From NCBI GenBank assembly GCA_001512945.1, contig LFTF01000101.1, forward strand, positions 17,991-25,415: a DNA stretch of 7,425 bases, in the 5' to 3' direction. Within the stretch, counting starts at the first letter, position 1. The number at the start of each line of letters is the position of its first letter. The notes under the pieces are model-generated. The model saw only the letters and a list, made by a program, of their open reading frames with translations. It ran no database searches and had not been told where the DNA came from. Shown here in pieces: positions 1 through 6,136 of the stretch. Source of the stretch: Clostridiales bacterium DTU023 (lineage in GTDB: Bacteria > Bacillota > Clostridia > Saccharofermentanales > DTU023). The translations under genes and the position numbers were made by a program.

Positions 1-98
1 GTTGTGATCTCGAACCACGGATGGTCCGTTAACAGCAATACGAAGCACTGACCGACATGACCTGTGGCGCCAAGAATACCGACCCGGAATTTTTCCAT
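1..98 (-). CDS. asd: Aspartate-semialdehyde dehydrogenase, N-terminal fragment (runs off the left edge)
   Basis: Reading the minus strand from the ATG at 98-96 gives 32 complete codons with no stop, beginning MEKFRVGILGATG and followed by HVGQCF and DHPWFEI. The GILGATGxVGQ stretch (residues 7-17) is the dinucleotide-binding loop of a Rossmann fold. Together with HPWFEI it is typical of the N-terminus of the archaeal/fungal-like branch of NADP-dependent aspartate-semialdehyde dehydrogenase. The family reduces L-aspartyl-4-phosphate to aspartate semialdehyde in the cytoplasm, feeding lysine/diaminopimelate, threonine and methionine synthesis. The start is supported by a purine-rich Shine-Dalgarno (GAGGGGAGGG, 114-105) six bases upstream. 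Two loop positions look slightly unusual: His14, where Met, Ser or Thr is common, and Cys18, where Arg is common. Only the cofactor loop is visible, so the catalytic Cys and His cannot be checked. Another Rossmann reductase is possible but less likely. Confidence 0.85.
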   Translation of the reverse strand, partial: MEKFRVGILGATGHVGQCFVLLLTDHPWFEIT

Positions 99-104
99 GC
101 CTAA

Positions 105-114
105 CCCTCCCCTC
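105..114 (-). promoter_or_regulatory. Ribosome binding site of asd
   Basis: On the minus strand GAGGGGAGGG lies six bases before the ATG at 98. It contains a GGAGG-like core and fixes the asd start. Confidence 0.7.
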
Positions 115-135
115 GTGCGCCCTAATTTTGCGCAC
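115..135 (-). other. GC-rich inverted repeat in the predicted asd leader
   Basis: GTGCGC at 115-120 and GCGCAC at 130-135 are exact reverse complements around a 9-base AT-rich loop. On the minus strand the hairpin would sit immediately before the asd Shine-Dalgarno. It has no T-run after it, so it is not an intrinsic terminator. It could be a leader hairpin or a DNA operator, and nothing here decides between these. Confidence 0.35.
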
Positions 136-141
136 AGGGCC

Positions 142-170
142 AGTATATCAATTATGGCGCACTGCCGAAA
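142..170 (-). promoter_or_regulatory. Candidate asd promoter
   Basis: On the minus strand TATACT at 147-142 is a good -10 match to TATAAT. With a 17-base spacer the -35 would be TTTCGG at 170-165, a poor match to TTGACA. The predicted start of transcription is near 135, giving a leader of about 36 bases that begins at the GCGCAC/GTGCGC hairpin. The -10 is reasonable and the -35 is weak. Confidence 0.4.
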
Positions 171-184
171 GGCATAATCGACGT

Positions 185-192
185 GCTAAAAT
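185..192 (+). promoter_or_regulatory. Candidate extended -10 element for the recombinase gene
   Basis: The plus strand carries TAAAAT at 187-192. The conserved G of an extended -10 TG precedes it (T184 G185 C186, so TGC then TAAAAT). No good -35 is visible 16-18 bases upstream, as is common when the extended -10 is used. Transcription would begin near 199. That leaves only about 8 bases before the ATG at 208 but about 45 before the alternative TTG start at 244. Confidence 0.35.
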
Positions 193-207
193 GAAAGAGC
201 TTGCACA

Positions 208-1248
208 ATGGGTGTTGGCAGACACACAGAAAGGCCAGTTGCTTTGGATAGAGAAAAAGATAAACCGATTGATACATTTCAACGGCTTGAAGAGTTCCTC
301 GGCTATATCAGGGCTATTCTCGAGCGGTCAGAGGGAACGGTACGCCAATATAGATACGACCTTGTCTTGTTCTTCCGCTTTCTAATTGCCGACAACAGAT
401 CGCTACAACCAGAAGATGACGCGTGGCTTGAAATCGATATCACGATTGTTAACGATTCTATGCTTAGATCATTACAATTGTCAGATCTTTATTCTTATAT
501 CACCTGGCTGGCAACCGTCAGAAAAAATGCGCCTGCCACTCGAGCACGTCGTACATCCTCTTTGAAGACATTTTTTGATTATCTGGCAACAAAGGCCAAT
601 GTGCTTTCCGAAAATATTGCCGCCAATCTGGAATCGCCTAAACAGGTTAAACGGTTACCGCGCCATCTCTCGCTTGAGGAAAGCAAAGATCTTTTAATGG
701 CCGCCAGCGATGATGATTCACGTTTTTCGTCACGAGATTACTGCATATTGACACTTTTTTTGAACTGTGGACTTCGCTTGTCTGAGCTTTGCGGGATCGA
801 TCTGTCATCATGGCGTGAAGATACACTCACCGTCATCGGTAAAGGCAATAAAGAAAGAACCATCTACTTAAATAGCGCCTGCATCACGGCGATTCGCGAT
901 TATCTTCCCGAACGCGTTACACCTAAGAGGGAACATAAAGACGCTTTGTTTATCTCGAGGCTTGGCAAGCGAGTGACACCACGCGCTGTCCAAAACATCA
1001 TTAAAAAATATATCATTTCAGCAGGACTCGATCCCAATCGTTACTCAACACACAAACTTCGACACACGGCCGCAACCCTTATGTACCAGTACGGCAAAGT
1101 CGATATCCGGAGCCTTCAAGTGCTTCTGGGGCACGCGACGGTCGCGACAACTGAAATTTACACGCACATTGACCAGCGTGCCCTGCACGACGCCGTTGAA
1201 CAGAATCCGTTGAATATCGAGCGAAGCCTTTCACGTAATACCGAGTGA
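208..1248 (+). CDS. Xer-family tyrosine recombinase (XerC/XerD-like)
   Basis: A tyrosine recombinase of 346 residues from the ATG at 208. The N-terminal SAM-like core-binding domain spans about residues 22-130 and the catalytic domain about 150-335. All six catalytic residues are visible: Arg190 (CGLRLSEL), Lys212 (GKGNKER), His282 and Arg285 (THKLRH), His309 (LLGHA) and the nucleophile Tyr318 (TEIYTH). The family cuts and rejoins DNA through a 3'-phosphotyrosine intermediate. Size and motif spelling resemble XerC/XerD proteins that resolve chromosome dimers, more than phage integrases, which usually carry an extra N-terminal arm-binding domain. No att site, excisionase or other mobile gene lies nearby, so transfer is not indicated. 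The start is uncertain. The ATG at 208 has only a weak GAG (197-199) in front, whereas an in-frame TTG at 244 has AGAAAGG (228-234) nine bases upstream, would give 334 residues and removes only non-conserved residues. Which Xer paralogue this is cannot be settled from the window. Confidence 0.93.
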   Translation: MGVGRHTERPVALDREKDKPIDTFQRLEEFLGYIRAILERSEGTVRQYRYDLVLFFRFLIADNRSLQPEDDAWLEIDITIVNDSMLRSLQLSDLYSYITWLATVRKNAPATRARRTSSLKTFFDYLATKANVLSENIAANLESPKQVKRLPRHLSLEESKDLLMAASDDDSRFSSRDYCILTLFLNCGLRLSELCGIDLSSWREDTLTVIGKGNKERTIYLNSACITAIRDYLPERVTPKREHKDALFISRLGKRVTPRAVQNIIKKYIISAGLDPNRYSTHKLRHTAATLMYQYGKVDIRSLQVLLGHATVATTEIYTHIDQRALHDAVEQNPLNIERSLSRNTE

Positions 1249-1271
1249 GATAATTGATTTTCAATAAATAG

Positions 1272-1308
1272 AAAGCGGCGCAGGTGTTTTGACAACTGCG
1301 CCGCTTTT
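1272..1308. terminator. Bidirectional intrinsic terminator
   Basis: AAAGCGGCGCAG (1272-1283) and CTGCGCCGCTTT (1296-1307) form a perfect 12-base-pair stem around a 12-base loop. An inner TGT/ACA pairing could shorten that loop. On the plus strand TTTT (1305-1308) follows the GC core, 23 bases after the recombinase stop. On the minus strand the stem starts 35 bases after the aminopeptidase stop and ends in TTT followed by CTATTTATT, a looser U-tract. Its place between two convergent genes fits a shared terminator, stronger on the plus strand. Confidence 0.88.
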
Positions 1309-1342
1309 AAATTACCGGTCTTTACGTCGGATTGGATCTAAT

Positions 1343-2806
1343 CTACGACCGCATTTTCTCAAAGAAGACTTTGTAGGCAACGTATGTTTTGTAAACATCG
1401 ATCTTGCTTGCGAGTTCGAAGCAAGAATGCATGCAAAGCACCGGTACGCCACAGTCTATTACAGAAATACCGAGGTCCGCTTGATAGATGGCGACTGTGC
1501 CGCCTCCGCCCTGGTCAACGCGGCCGAGTTCACCTGTCTGCCAGGGAACATCGTTTTCGTCGAGCAGTCGCGTAACTTCGTTGAAATATTCAGCGTTTGC
1601 ATCAGATGTGCCACCCTTGCCGCGTGCGCCCGTATATTTGAAGAACGCGATGCCGCGTCCCGCATAGCTGTTATTTTGTGGATCCGAGACCGACGCGAAT
1701 GTCGGGTCGTAAGCATTGGTCACGTCAGAAGACAGCATGGAAGACATTTCGATGTTGTCCTGCAGTTCAATAGCAGAAGGTTCTCGTCCAAGGATTGAAC
1801 GAACCATGCGTTTTTGAATGGATGGGAAAAGTTGTGAGCGAGCGCCTGTGATGCCCCCTGAGCCCGTCTCCTCCTTATCATATAGAATGACCATGGCTGT
1901 CCGCTTCAACGGCTCTGTAAGGTCAGTGAGAGCGCGCAAGGCCGTAAAGGCGCAGATGCGGTCATCTTGTCCGTAAGCACCGATGAATGCGCGGTCAAAT
2001 CCTACGCAACGTGCTTTCGCTGCCGGAACAATTTCTATTTCCCCAGTCATCAGGTCGCGCTCCCGAATGCCATAGGTATCGTACAGAAGTTTGAGGATTG
2101 CGAGTTTGAACCGTTCCTTTATGTCTTCGCCACCCGGGAACGGTATGCCCCCGATGAGTACATTGAGATCTTCTCCCTCGATTACCTCAGACGCTTTTTT
2201 CTTCATCTGATCTGCGCCGAGATGCGGTAGAAGATCGGTGATTGTGAATACAGGATCCGTAGGTTCCTCGCCGACACGCAGTTTAACTGTGGTTCCATCT
2301 TTTAGAATGACAACTCCGTGAATTGCCAGCGGTACCGCAACCCAGTGATATTTTTTAATACCCCCATAATAATGGGTCTTGAGAAGTGTGAGATCGTCCG
2401 ACTCGTACATGGGATTTGGCTTGAGGTCGAGACGCGGTGAATCAACATGCGCCCCAATCAGATTGAAGCCTTCCAGAGGTGATTGCGAACCGATAACAGC
2501 TGCAATGAGTCCTTTGCCGTGCACTGTTTCATAAACACGGTCACCGGCTTTTAACTGTCCCGCGGAATCGTACTCTCTAAATCCTTCTGCCTCCAAAAGC
2601 GCTTGCGCATAGTCTACAAATTCGCGCTCTGTCTTTCCCTCGTCGAGTGCGACTTTATAGTCTTCACAGAAAGCCATGACAGCCTTCATCTCTTCTTCAT
2701 TCTCCGGATCCCAAAGATTTTTGAAGGTGAAGGTTAATTGCTTCCTGAGCTCATCAGCCTGCTCTTTTCTTTTGTCTTCTTGTTTCTTATCTACTTGTTC
2801 GCTCAT
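1343..2806 (-). CDS. M18-family metallo-aminopeptidase
   Basis: A cytoplasmic zinc aminopeptidase of the M18 family (aspartyl aminopeptidase / yeast aminopeptidase I group), 487 residues. These enzymes remove N-terminal amino acids from peptides and form large tetrahedral oligomers. The cocatalytic metal site can be traced by comparison with the family: His120 (GAHVDSPRLD), Asp281 (GQDDR), Glu312 as general base and Glu313 (DKEETGS), Asp361 (SSDVTNAYDP) and His460 (MHSCFE). Asp122 follows the first His as expected. Residues 1-28 are a highly charged Lys/Glu-rich leader without signal-peptide character. LKTHYYGGIKKYHW (142-155) is typical of the clostridial aminopeptidase 1 subgroup. Length is at the upper end of the normal 430-490 range. 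The ATG at 2806 lies 2 bases after the iscU stop, with a GAAAAGAG purine tract inside the iscU end, so translation is probably coupled. Substrate preference (acidic or neutral residues) cannot be read from the sequence. Confidence 0.95.
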   Translation of the reverse strand: MSEQVDKKQEDKRKEQADELRKQLTFTFKNLWDPENEEEMKAVMAFCEDYKVALDEGKTEREFVDYAQALLEAEGFREYDSAGQLKAGDRVYETVHGKGLIAAVIGSQSPLEGFNLIGAHVDSPRLDLKPNPMYESDDLTLLKTHYYGGIKKYHWVAVPLAIHGVVILKDGTTVKLRVGEEPTDPVFTITDLLPHLGADQMKKKASEVIEGEDLNVLIGGIPFPGGEDIKERFKLAILKLLYDTYGIRERDLMTGEIEIVPAAKARCVGFDRAFIGAYGQDDRICAFTALRALTDLTEPLKRTAMVILYDKEETGSGGITGARSQLFPSIQKRMVRSILGREPSAIELQDNIEMSSMLSSDVTNAYDPTFASVSDPQNNSYAGRGIAFFKYTGARGKGGTSDANAEYFNEVTRLLDENDVPWQTGELGRVDQGGGGTVAIYQADLGISVIDCGVPVLCMHSCFELASKIDVYKTYVAYKVFFEKMRS

Positions 2807-2808
2807 TA

Positions 2809-3267
2809 TTAACTCTTTTCTTCTCCGTGTAAGTCAGTATGACTGTGCTCATCTTTACCTAGAATACTGAATCTTTCCTGCCTTTCAGGCGTCATCATGT
2901 CATTTTCAAGGTAATATGCTTCCAACGCTTTCTTAACAGCCTGTTCTGCCAAGACAGAACAGTGCATCTTAACTTTTGGTAATCCATCAAGTGCTTCCGC
3001 GACGGCTCGATTCGTTATATCCAACGCTTCATCGGTCGTCTTTCCAATAATCAACTCTGTTGCCATACTTGACGTTGCGATTGCGGAACCGCAACCAAAC
3101 GTCTTAAATTTAGCATCGATGATTATATTATTTTCAATTTTCAGATCCATCTTCATGATGTCTCCGCAGATTGGGTTTCCAACGGTTCCTGAGGCGGTGG
3201 CGTCGGAAATCTCACCCATATTCCGAGGATGCATGAAATGATCGAGTACCTTTTCACTGTATTCCAT
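2809..3267 (-). CDS. iscU: Fe-S cluster assembly scaffold protein, IscU/NifU N-terminal type
   Basis: A scaffold of 152 residues on which NifS-derived sulfur and iron are built into [2Fe-2S] or [4Fe-4S] clusters before transfer to apoproteins. Cluster ligands are visible: Cys34 and Asp36 (NPICGD), Cys59 (FGCGSA) and Cys103 preceded by His102 (KMHCSVL). The spacing between the second and third Cys is the IscU/NifU kind, without the insertion that marks SufU. The start chosen is the ATG at 3267, giving MEYSEKV as in the family, because GGGAGGT (3278-3272) sits 4 bases before it. A longer reading from a GTG at 3300 would add 11 residues upstream of this ribosome site and is unlikely. The fold ends near residue 120. 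The remaining 32 residues are charged and contain HSHTDLH, which looks like an added tail. There is no C-terminal Nfu domain. nifS lies 92 bases upstream and the aminopeptidase gene starts 2 bases downstream. Confidence 0.95.
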   Translation of the reverse strand: MEYSEKVLDHFMHPRNMGEISDATASGTVGNPICGDIMKMDLKIENNIIIDAKFKTFGCGSAIATSSMATELIIGKTTDEALDITNRAVAEALDGLPKVKMHCSVLAEQAVKKALEAYYLENDMMTPERQERFSILGKDEHSHTDLHGEEKS

Positions 3268-3271
3268 AGTT

Positions 3272-3278
3272 ACCTCCC
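3272..3278 (-). promoter_or_regulatory. Ribosome binding site that fixes the iscU start
   Basis: GGGAGGT on the minus strand, 4 bases before the ATG at 3267. It rules in the MEYSEKV start over the upstream in-frame GTG at 3300. Confidence 0.8.
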
Positions 3279-3359
3279 GAATAGCTTGTCCCTGTTTCAC
3301 GAAAATACAGGCTCTTCTCTATCATTGAATTGCACTTGTTAATTGCTTTAAAATAACAT

Positions 3360-4640
3360 CTAAAGACCGTAGCTACCTGTTATCTTAACATCAATTCCGC
3401 CTTCGGGAGGGATCAAACATGACAGTTTCCCCTTCACATAATCGTCATATAATGGCGACATTTCCCGAAGTCGGTGGATCACAAGAGGTATATCCACCAG
3501 AAAACGATCAATATCCTGATCCATCGTTTCGCGTCCAATTGATAGGCGCAAAGAGCCGTGCGCGATTTCCGCGGGCATGCCGATGCCAAGGAGGACATGC
3601 GATGGGTCAAGTGACGCCGAGGTGCAGGCTGAGCCGCTGGAGCATGCATAACCGAGCGTATCGAGGAGGAGGAGAATCGACTCCCCTTCAATAAACTCAA
3701 ACGAGAAATTGGCATTGTTAGGCAGCCGTCTCACAGAATGACCGTTCAATTTCGTGTGAGGCACTCGTTCGATTACGCCTTTGATCAGACGATCGCGAAG
3801 ACGGGTCTGTCTTTGTGCTTCCTCATCAAGTGTCTCCAATGCAAGCTGAAACGCTTTGGAGAGCGCTGCGGCATACGCGACATTCTCTGTCCCTCCTCGC
3901 TGCCTTCGCTCTTGCGCTCCACCGTCCATTAGCCGTTCAATCCGTAAGCCTTTGCGTTTGTACAACACACCGATTCCCTTTGGCGCGTAAAGTTTATGTC
4001 CCGAAAAAGACATCAGATCGCATTTTAAATCATGGGGATGAACCGGTACGGCGCCCAATGCCTGGACTGCATCCGAATGAAACAGGACATGGGCGTCATC
4101 GCACACTTGACCAATTTCTTGAATCGGCTGGATGGTACCGATCTCATTGTTGGCCATGATGATTGAAACAAGGATTGTGTCGGGACGAATAGCCTGTCGC
4201 ACAGCTTCAGGGTCGACCAGACCTGTCTCGTCAACGTCAAGATAAGTGACTTCAAATCCTTCTTTTTCGAGCGCCTCCATCGTATGAAGTACGGCGTGAT
4301 GCTCTATTTTACTTGTAATGAGGTGTCGTCCCTTGCCCTGCCTCGCGTGTGCAACCCCTTTGATGGCCCAGTTATCGGCTTCGGTGCCACATGAAGTGAA
4401 AAATATTTCTTCTGGCAAGACGTGAAGACCATTCGCAATCAATGCGCGTGACTCTTCAAGAATGCGCGCGGCCTTATGGCCCTCTTTATAAAAAGAAGAT
4501 GGATTGCCATAAAAATCTTGCAAGACAGACATCACTACTTGAATTACTTCCGGCCTAGGCGCAGTTGTGGCAGCGTGGTCGAAGTAAATTCGCGGCAATT
4601 GCGCTGCTTCCTGCATACGTTGTTCAAAAGAAATATCCAT
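3360..4640 (-). CDS. nifS: Cysteine desulfurase, NifS/IscS class
   Basis: A PLP-dependent enzyme that takes sulfur from L-cysteine as an enzyme-bound persulfide, leaving alanine, and passes it to the IscU scaffold encoded next. From the ATG at 4640 it has 426 residues. Key positions in that numbering are the N-terminal YFDHAATT (19-26), His114 stacking on PLP (IEHHAV), Asp190 (HSDAVQ), the PLP Schiff-base Lys216 (SFSGHK) and the persulfide Cys339 in the mobile loop SSGSACTSAS, which marks class I (NifS/IscS) rather than SufS. Two ATGs lie 6 bases apart (4646 and 4640). The second has a better distance from the GGGG at 4652-4649, so it is preferred. After the usual family end (EMSPLYDDY, about residue 401) there are some 25 extra residues including Cys408. 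No Rrf2/IscR regulator gene precedes it. It follows rarA after about 122 bases. NifS and IscS cannot be told apart by sequence alone. Confidence 0.95.
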   Translation of the reverse strand: MDISFEQRMQEAAQLPRIYFDHAATTAPRPEVIQVVMSVLQDFYGNPSSFYKEGHKAARILEESRALIANGLHVLPEEIFFTSCGTEADNWAIKGVAHARQGKGRHLITSKIEHHAVLHTMEALEKEGFEVTYLDVDETGLVDPEAVRQAIRPDTILVSIIMANNEIGTIQPIQEIGQVCDDAHVLFHSDAVQALGAVPVHPHDLKCDLMSFSGHKLYAPKGIGVLYKRKGLRIERLMDGGAQERRQRGGTENVAYAAALSKAFQLALETLDEEAQRQTRLRDRLIKGVIERVPHTKLNGHSVRRLPNNANFSFEFIEGESILLLLDTLGYACSSGSACTSASLDPSHVLLGIGMPAEIAHGSLRLSIGRETMDQDIDRFLVDIPLVIHRLREMSPLYDDYVKGKLSCLIPPEGGIDVKITGSYGL

Positions 4641-4762
4641 GATCATATCCCCACTTTTGTCTTGTAAACTAACTCAACTGCTTGGCACCATTGTTCTTGA
4701 TTCGTTTGTTTGGAATAGTTCCGAACGTTACGCGGTTCAAGGCAAGGGCTACCCGGCATCTA

Positions 4763-6136
4763 TTAAATTAAATCGGATTGATTGATGTATTTGTCGACAT
4801 TGCTGTGAAGCTGTTGACGCAAATCATCCACCTGACGCATCCAATCCGCGATTTTCTTTTCATAACCAGATTCTGATGGCTCATAGTAGATCGTTCCCAG
4901 TATTTCATCTGGAAGGAATGTCTGCCCCGATATCCCGGAGGGGAAATCATGATCGTATTTATAACCCTCGCCATAGCCGAGATCTTTCATTCCGTCAGCG
5001 GGCGCGTTCCGGATATGAAACGGGACTGCCCCAGTATCGCGTTGCTCAAGATCAGCCAACGCTTTATCAATCGCTAAGTAGGCCCTGTTCGATTTAGGGC
5101 TGGTCGCAACAGCAATCACCGCTTGCGAATAAATGATCCGGGCTTCGGGCATTCCTACCATAAGGGCGGCCTGCCATGCGCCGAGCGCAAGGGTTAATAT
5201 CTGTGGATTGGCAAGACCGACATCTTCTGCTGCACATATAGTTATACGCCGACCGAGAAAACTCAAATCTTCCCCACCTTGCAGCGCTCTTGCAAGATAA
5301 AATACTGCCGCATCAGGATCACTTCCACGCATTGATTTGATCATCGCGGATGTGTTGTCGTAATGCTCTTCGCCTGCCCTGTCATAGCGTGCGATTTTCT
5401 TTTGCATGGAATCAAGAATGGTTTCACGAGTGATTGTGACTGAACCGTCTTCGTTGACGGGTGTAGTTATGGCGGCGAGCTCCAGGCCGTTGAGTGCGAT
5501 ACGTGCGTCACCTCCTGAGAGACTGGCAACCATCAAAAGCGTCTCGTCATCGATTGAAACAGCGAGTTCGCCTAGTCCGCGCTCTTTGTTAGAAAGCGAC
5601 CGGCGCATCACGTCTACAATTTCACTTTCAGTGAGCGGAAAAAGTTGAAAAACAGTGGAGCGGGAAATCAGTGCCTTGTTTACTTGAAAAAAAGGGTTCT
5701 CTGTGGTCGCTCCAATTAAGATCAATCGTCCATTTTCAACTGACGGCAGGAGCGCGTCCTGCTGAGCTTTGTTGAACCGGTGGATTTCATCAATAAATAA
5801 AACTGTGCGTCCACCTGGTGTCAAAATTGGGTTTTCAGTATCTGAAATAACGCGTTTGATATCTGCCACGCCTGAAGTCACAGCATTCAATTGTTGGAAG
5901 TTCGAACTCGTCGAGTTCGCGATCACACGGGCAATTGAAGTTTTCCCGACCCCGGGAGGACCAAACAGAATAATGGATGACAGGCGATCTGCCGTTATCA
6001 TGCGTCGGAGCATTTTCCCCTCCGCTAGAATATGACGCTGGCCGATAAAATCGGCCAGCGTTTCAGGCATCATGCGATAAGCGAGTGGCTCACGCCATTT
6101 TGCCTTATTTGTATTTTTTAGATCAGCAGAGATCAT
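4763..6136 (-). CDS. rarA: RarA/MgsA-type replication-associated AAA+ ATPase
   Basis: A homologue of bacterial RarA (MgsA) and eukaryotic Mgs1/WRNIP1, cytoplasmic ATPases acting at stalled or gapped replication forks and related to clamp-loader subunits. From the ATG at 6136 it has 457 residues. AAA+ motifs in order are Walker A GPPGVGKTS (59-67), Walker B VLFIDEIHRF (112-121, with Asp116 and Glu117), sensor 1 GATTEN (142-147), arginine finger Arg159 in LISRS and sensor 2 Arg212 in SGGDAR. The C-terminal half (from about 245) carries the conserved MgsA tetramerisation region, including RGSDPDAA, CAAEDVGLANP and GYKYDHDFP. Length is normal (about 420-460). The start is uncertain: the ATG at 6136 overlaps the glyA end by 14 bases and lacks a clear Shine-Dalgarno, and a GTG at 6157 in frame would add 7 residues without a better site. 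Coupled translation with glyA is the likely explanation. Confidence 0.94.
   Translation of the reverse strand: MISADLKNTNKAKWREPLAYRMMPETLADFIGQRHILAEGKMLRRMITADRLSSIILFGPPGVGKTSIARVIANSTSSNFQQLNAVTSGVADIKRVISDTENPILTPGGRTVLFIDEIHRFNKAQQDALLPSVENGRLILIGATTENPFFQVNKALISRSTVFQLFPLTESEIVDVMRRSLSNKERGLGELAVSIDDETLLMVASLSGGDARIALNGLELAAITTPVNEDGSVTITRETILDSMQKKIARYDRAGEEHYDNTSAMIKSMRGSDPDAAVFYLARALQGGEDLSFLGRRITICAAEDVGLANPQILTLALGAWQAALMVGMPEARIIYSQAVIAVATSPKSNRAYLAIDKALADLEQRDTGAVPFHIRNAPADGMKDLGYGEGYKYDHDFPSGISGQTFLPDEILGTIYYEPSESGYEKKIADWMRQVDDLRQQLHSNVDKYINQSDLI

Noticed and set aside
128..385. Plus-strand frame overlapping the start of the recombinase gene
   Set aside because: It conflicts with the recombinase frame, which carries clear family motifs, and would start within the promoter region.
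1289..1798. Plus-strand open frame of 169 codons opposite the aminopeptidase gene
   Set aside because: It lies wholly antisense to the conserved C-terminal half of the M18 enzyme, begins inside the terminator stem-loop, has no ribosome site and shows no recognisable domain.
3291..3311. Small hairpin CCTGT/ACAGG between nifS and iscU
   Set aside because: Five base pairs around an 11-base loop, with no U-run. This is expected by chance and too weak for a terminator or processing site.
4643..4670. dif-like Xer site ending in TTGTAAACT
   Set aside because: The right arm resembles the XerD arm of Firmicutes dif, but the matching left arm at the required 28-base spacing does not fit.
4712..4740. 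Possible nifS promoter on the minus strand (TTGAAC, 17-base spacer, TATTCC)
   Set aside because: The -35 is fair but the -10 matches consensus in only three of six bases. The gap before nifS may hold a promoter, but this one is not convincing, and no IscR-type palindrome was seen.
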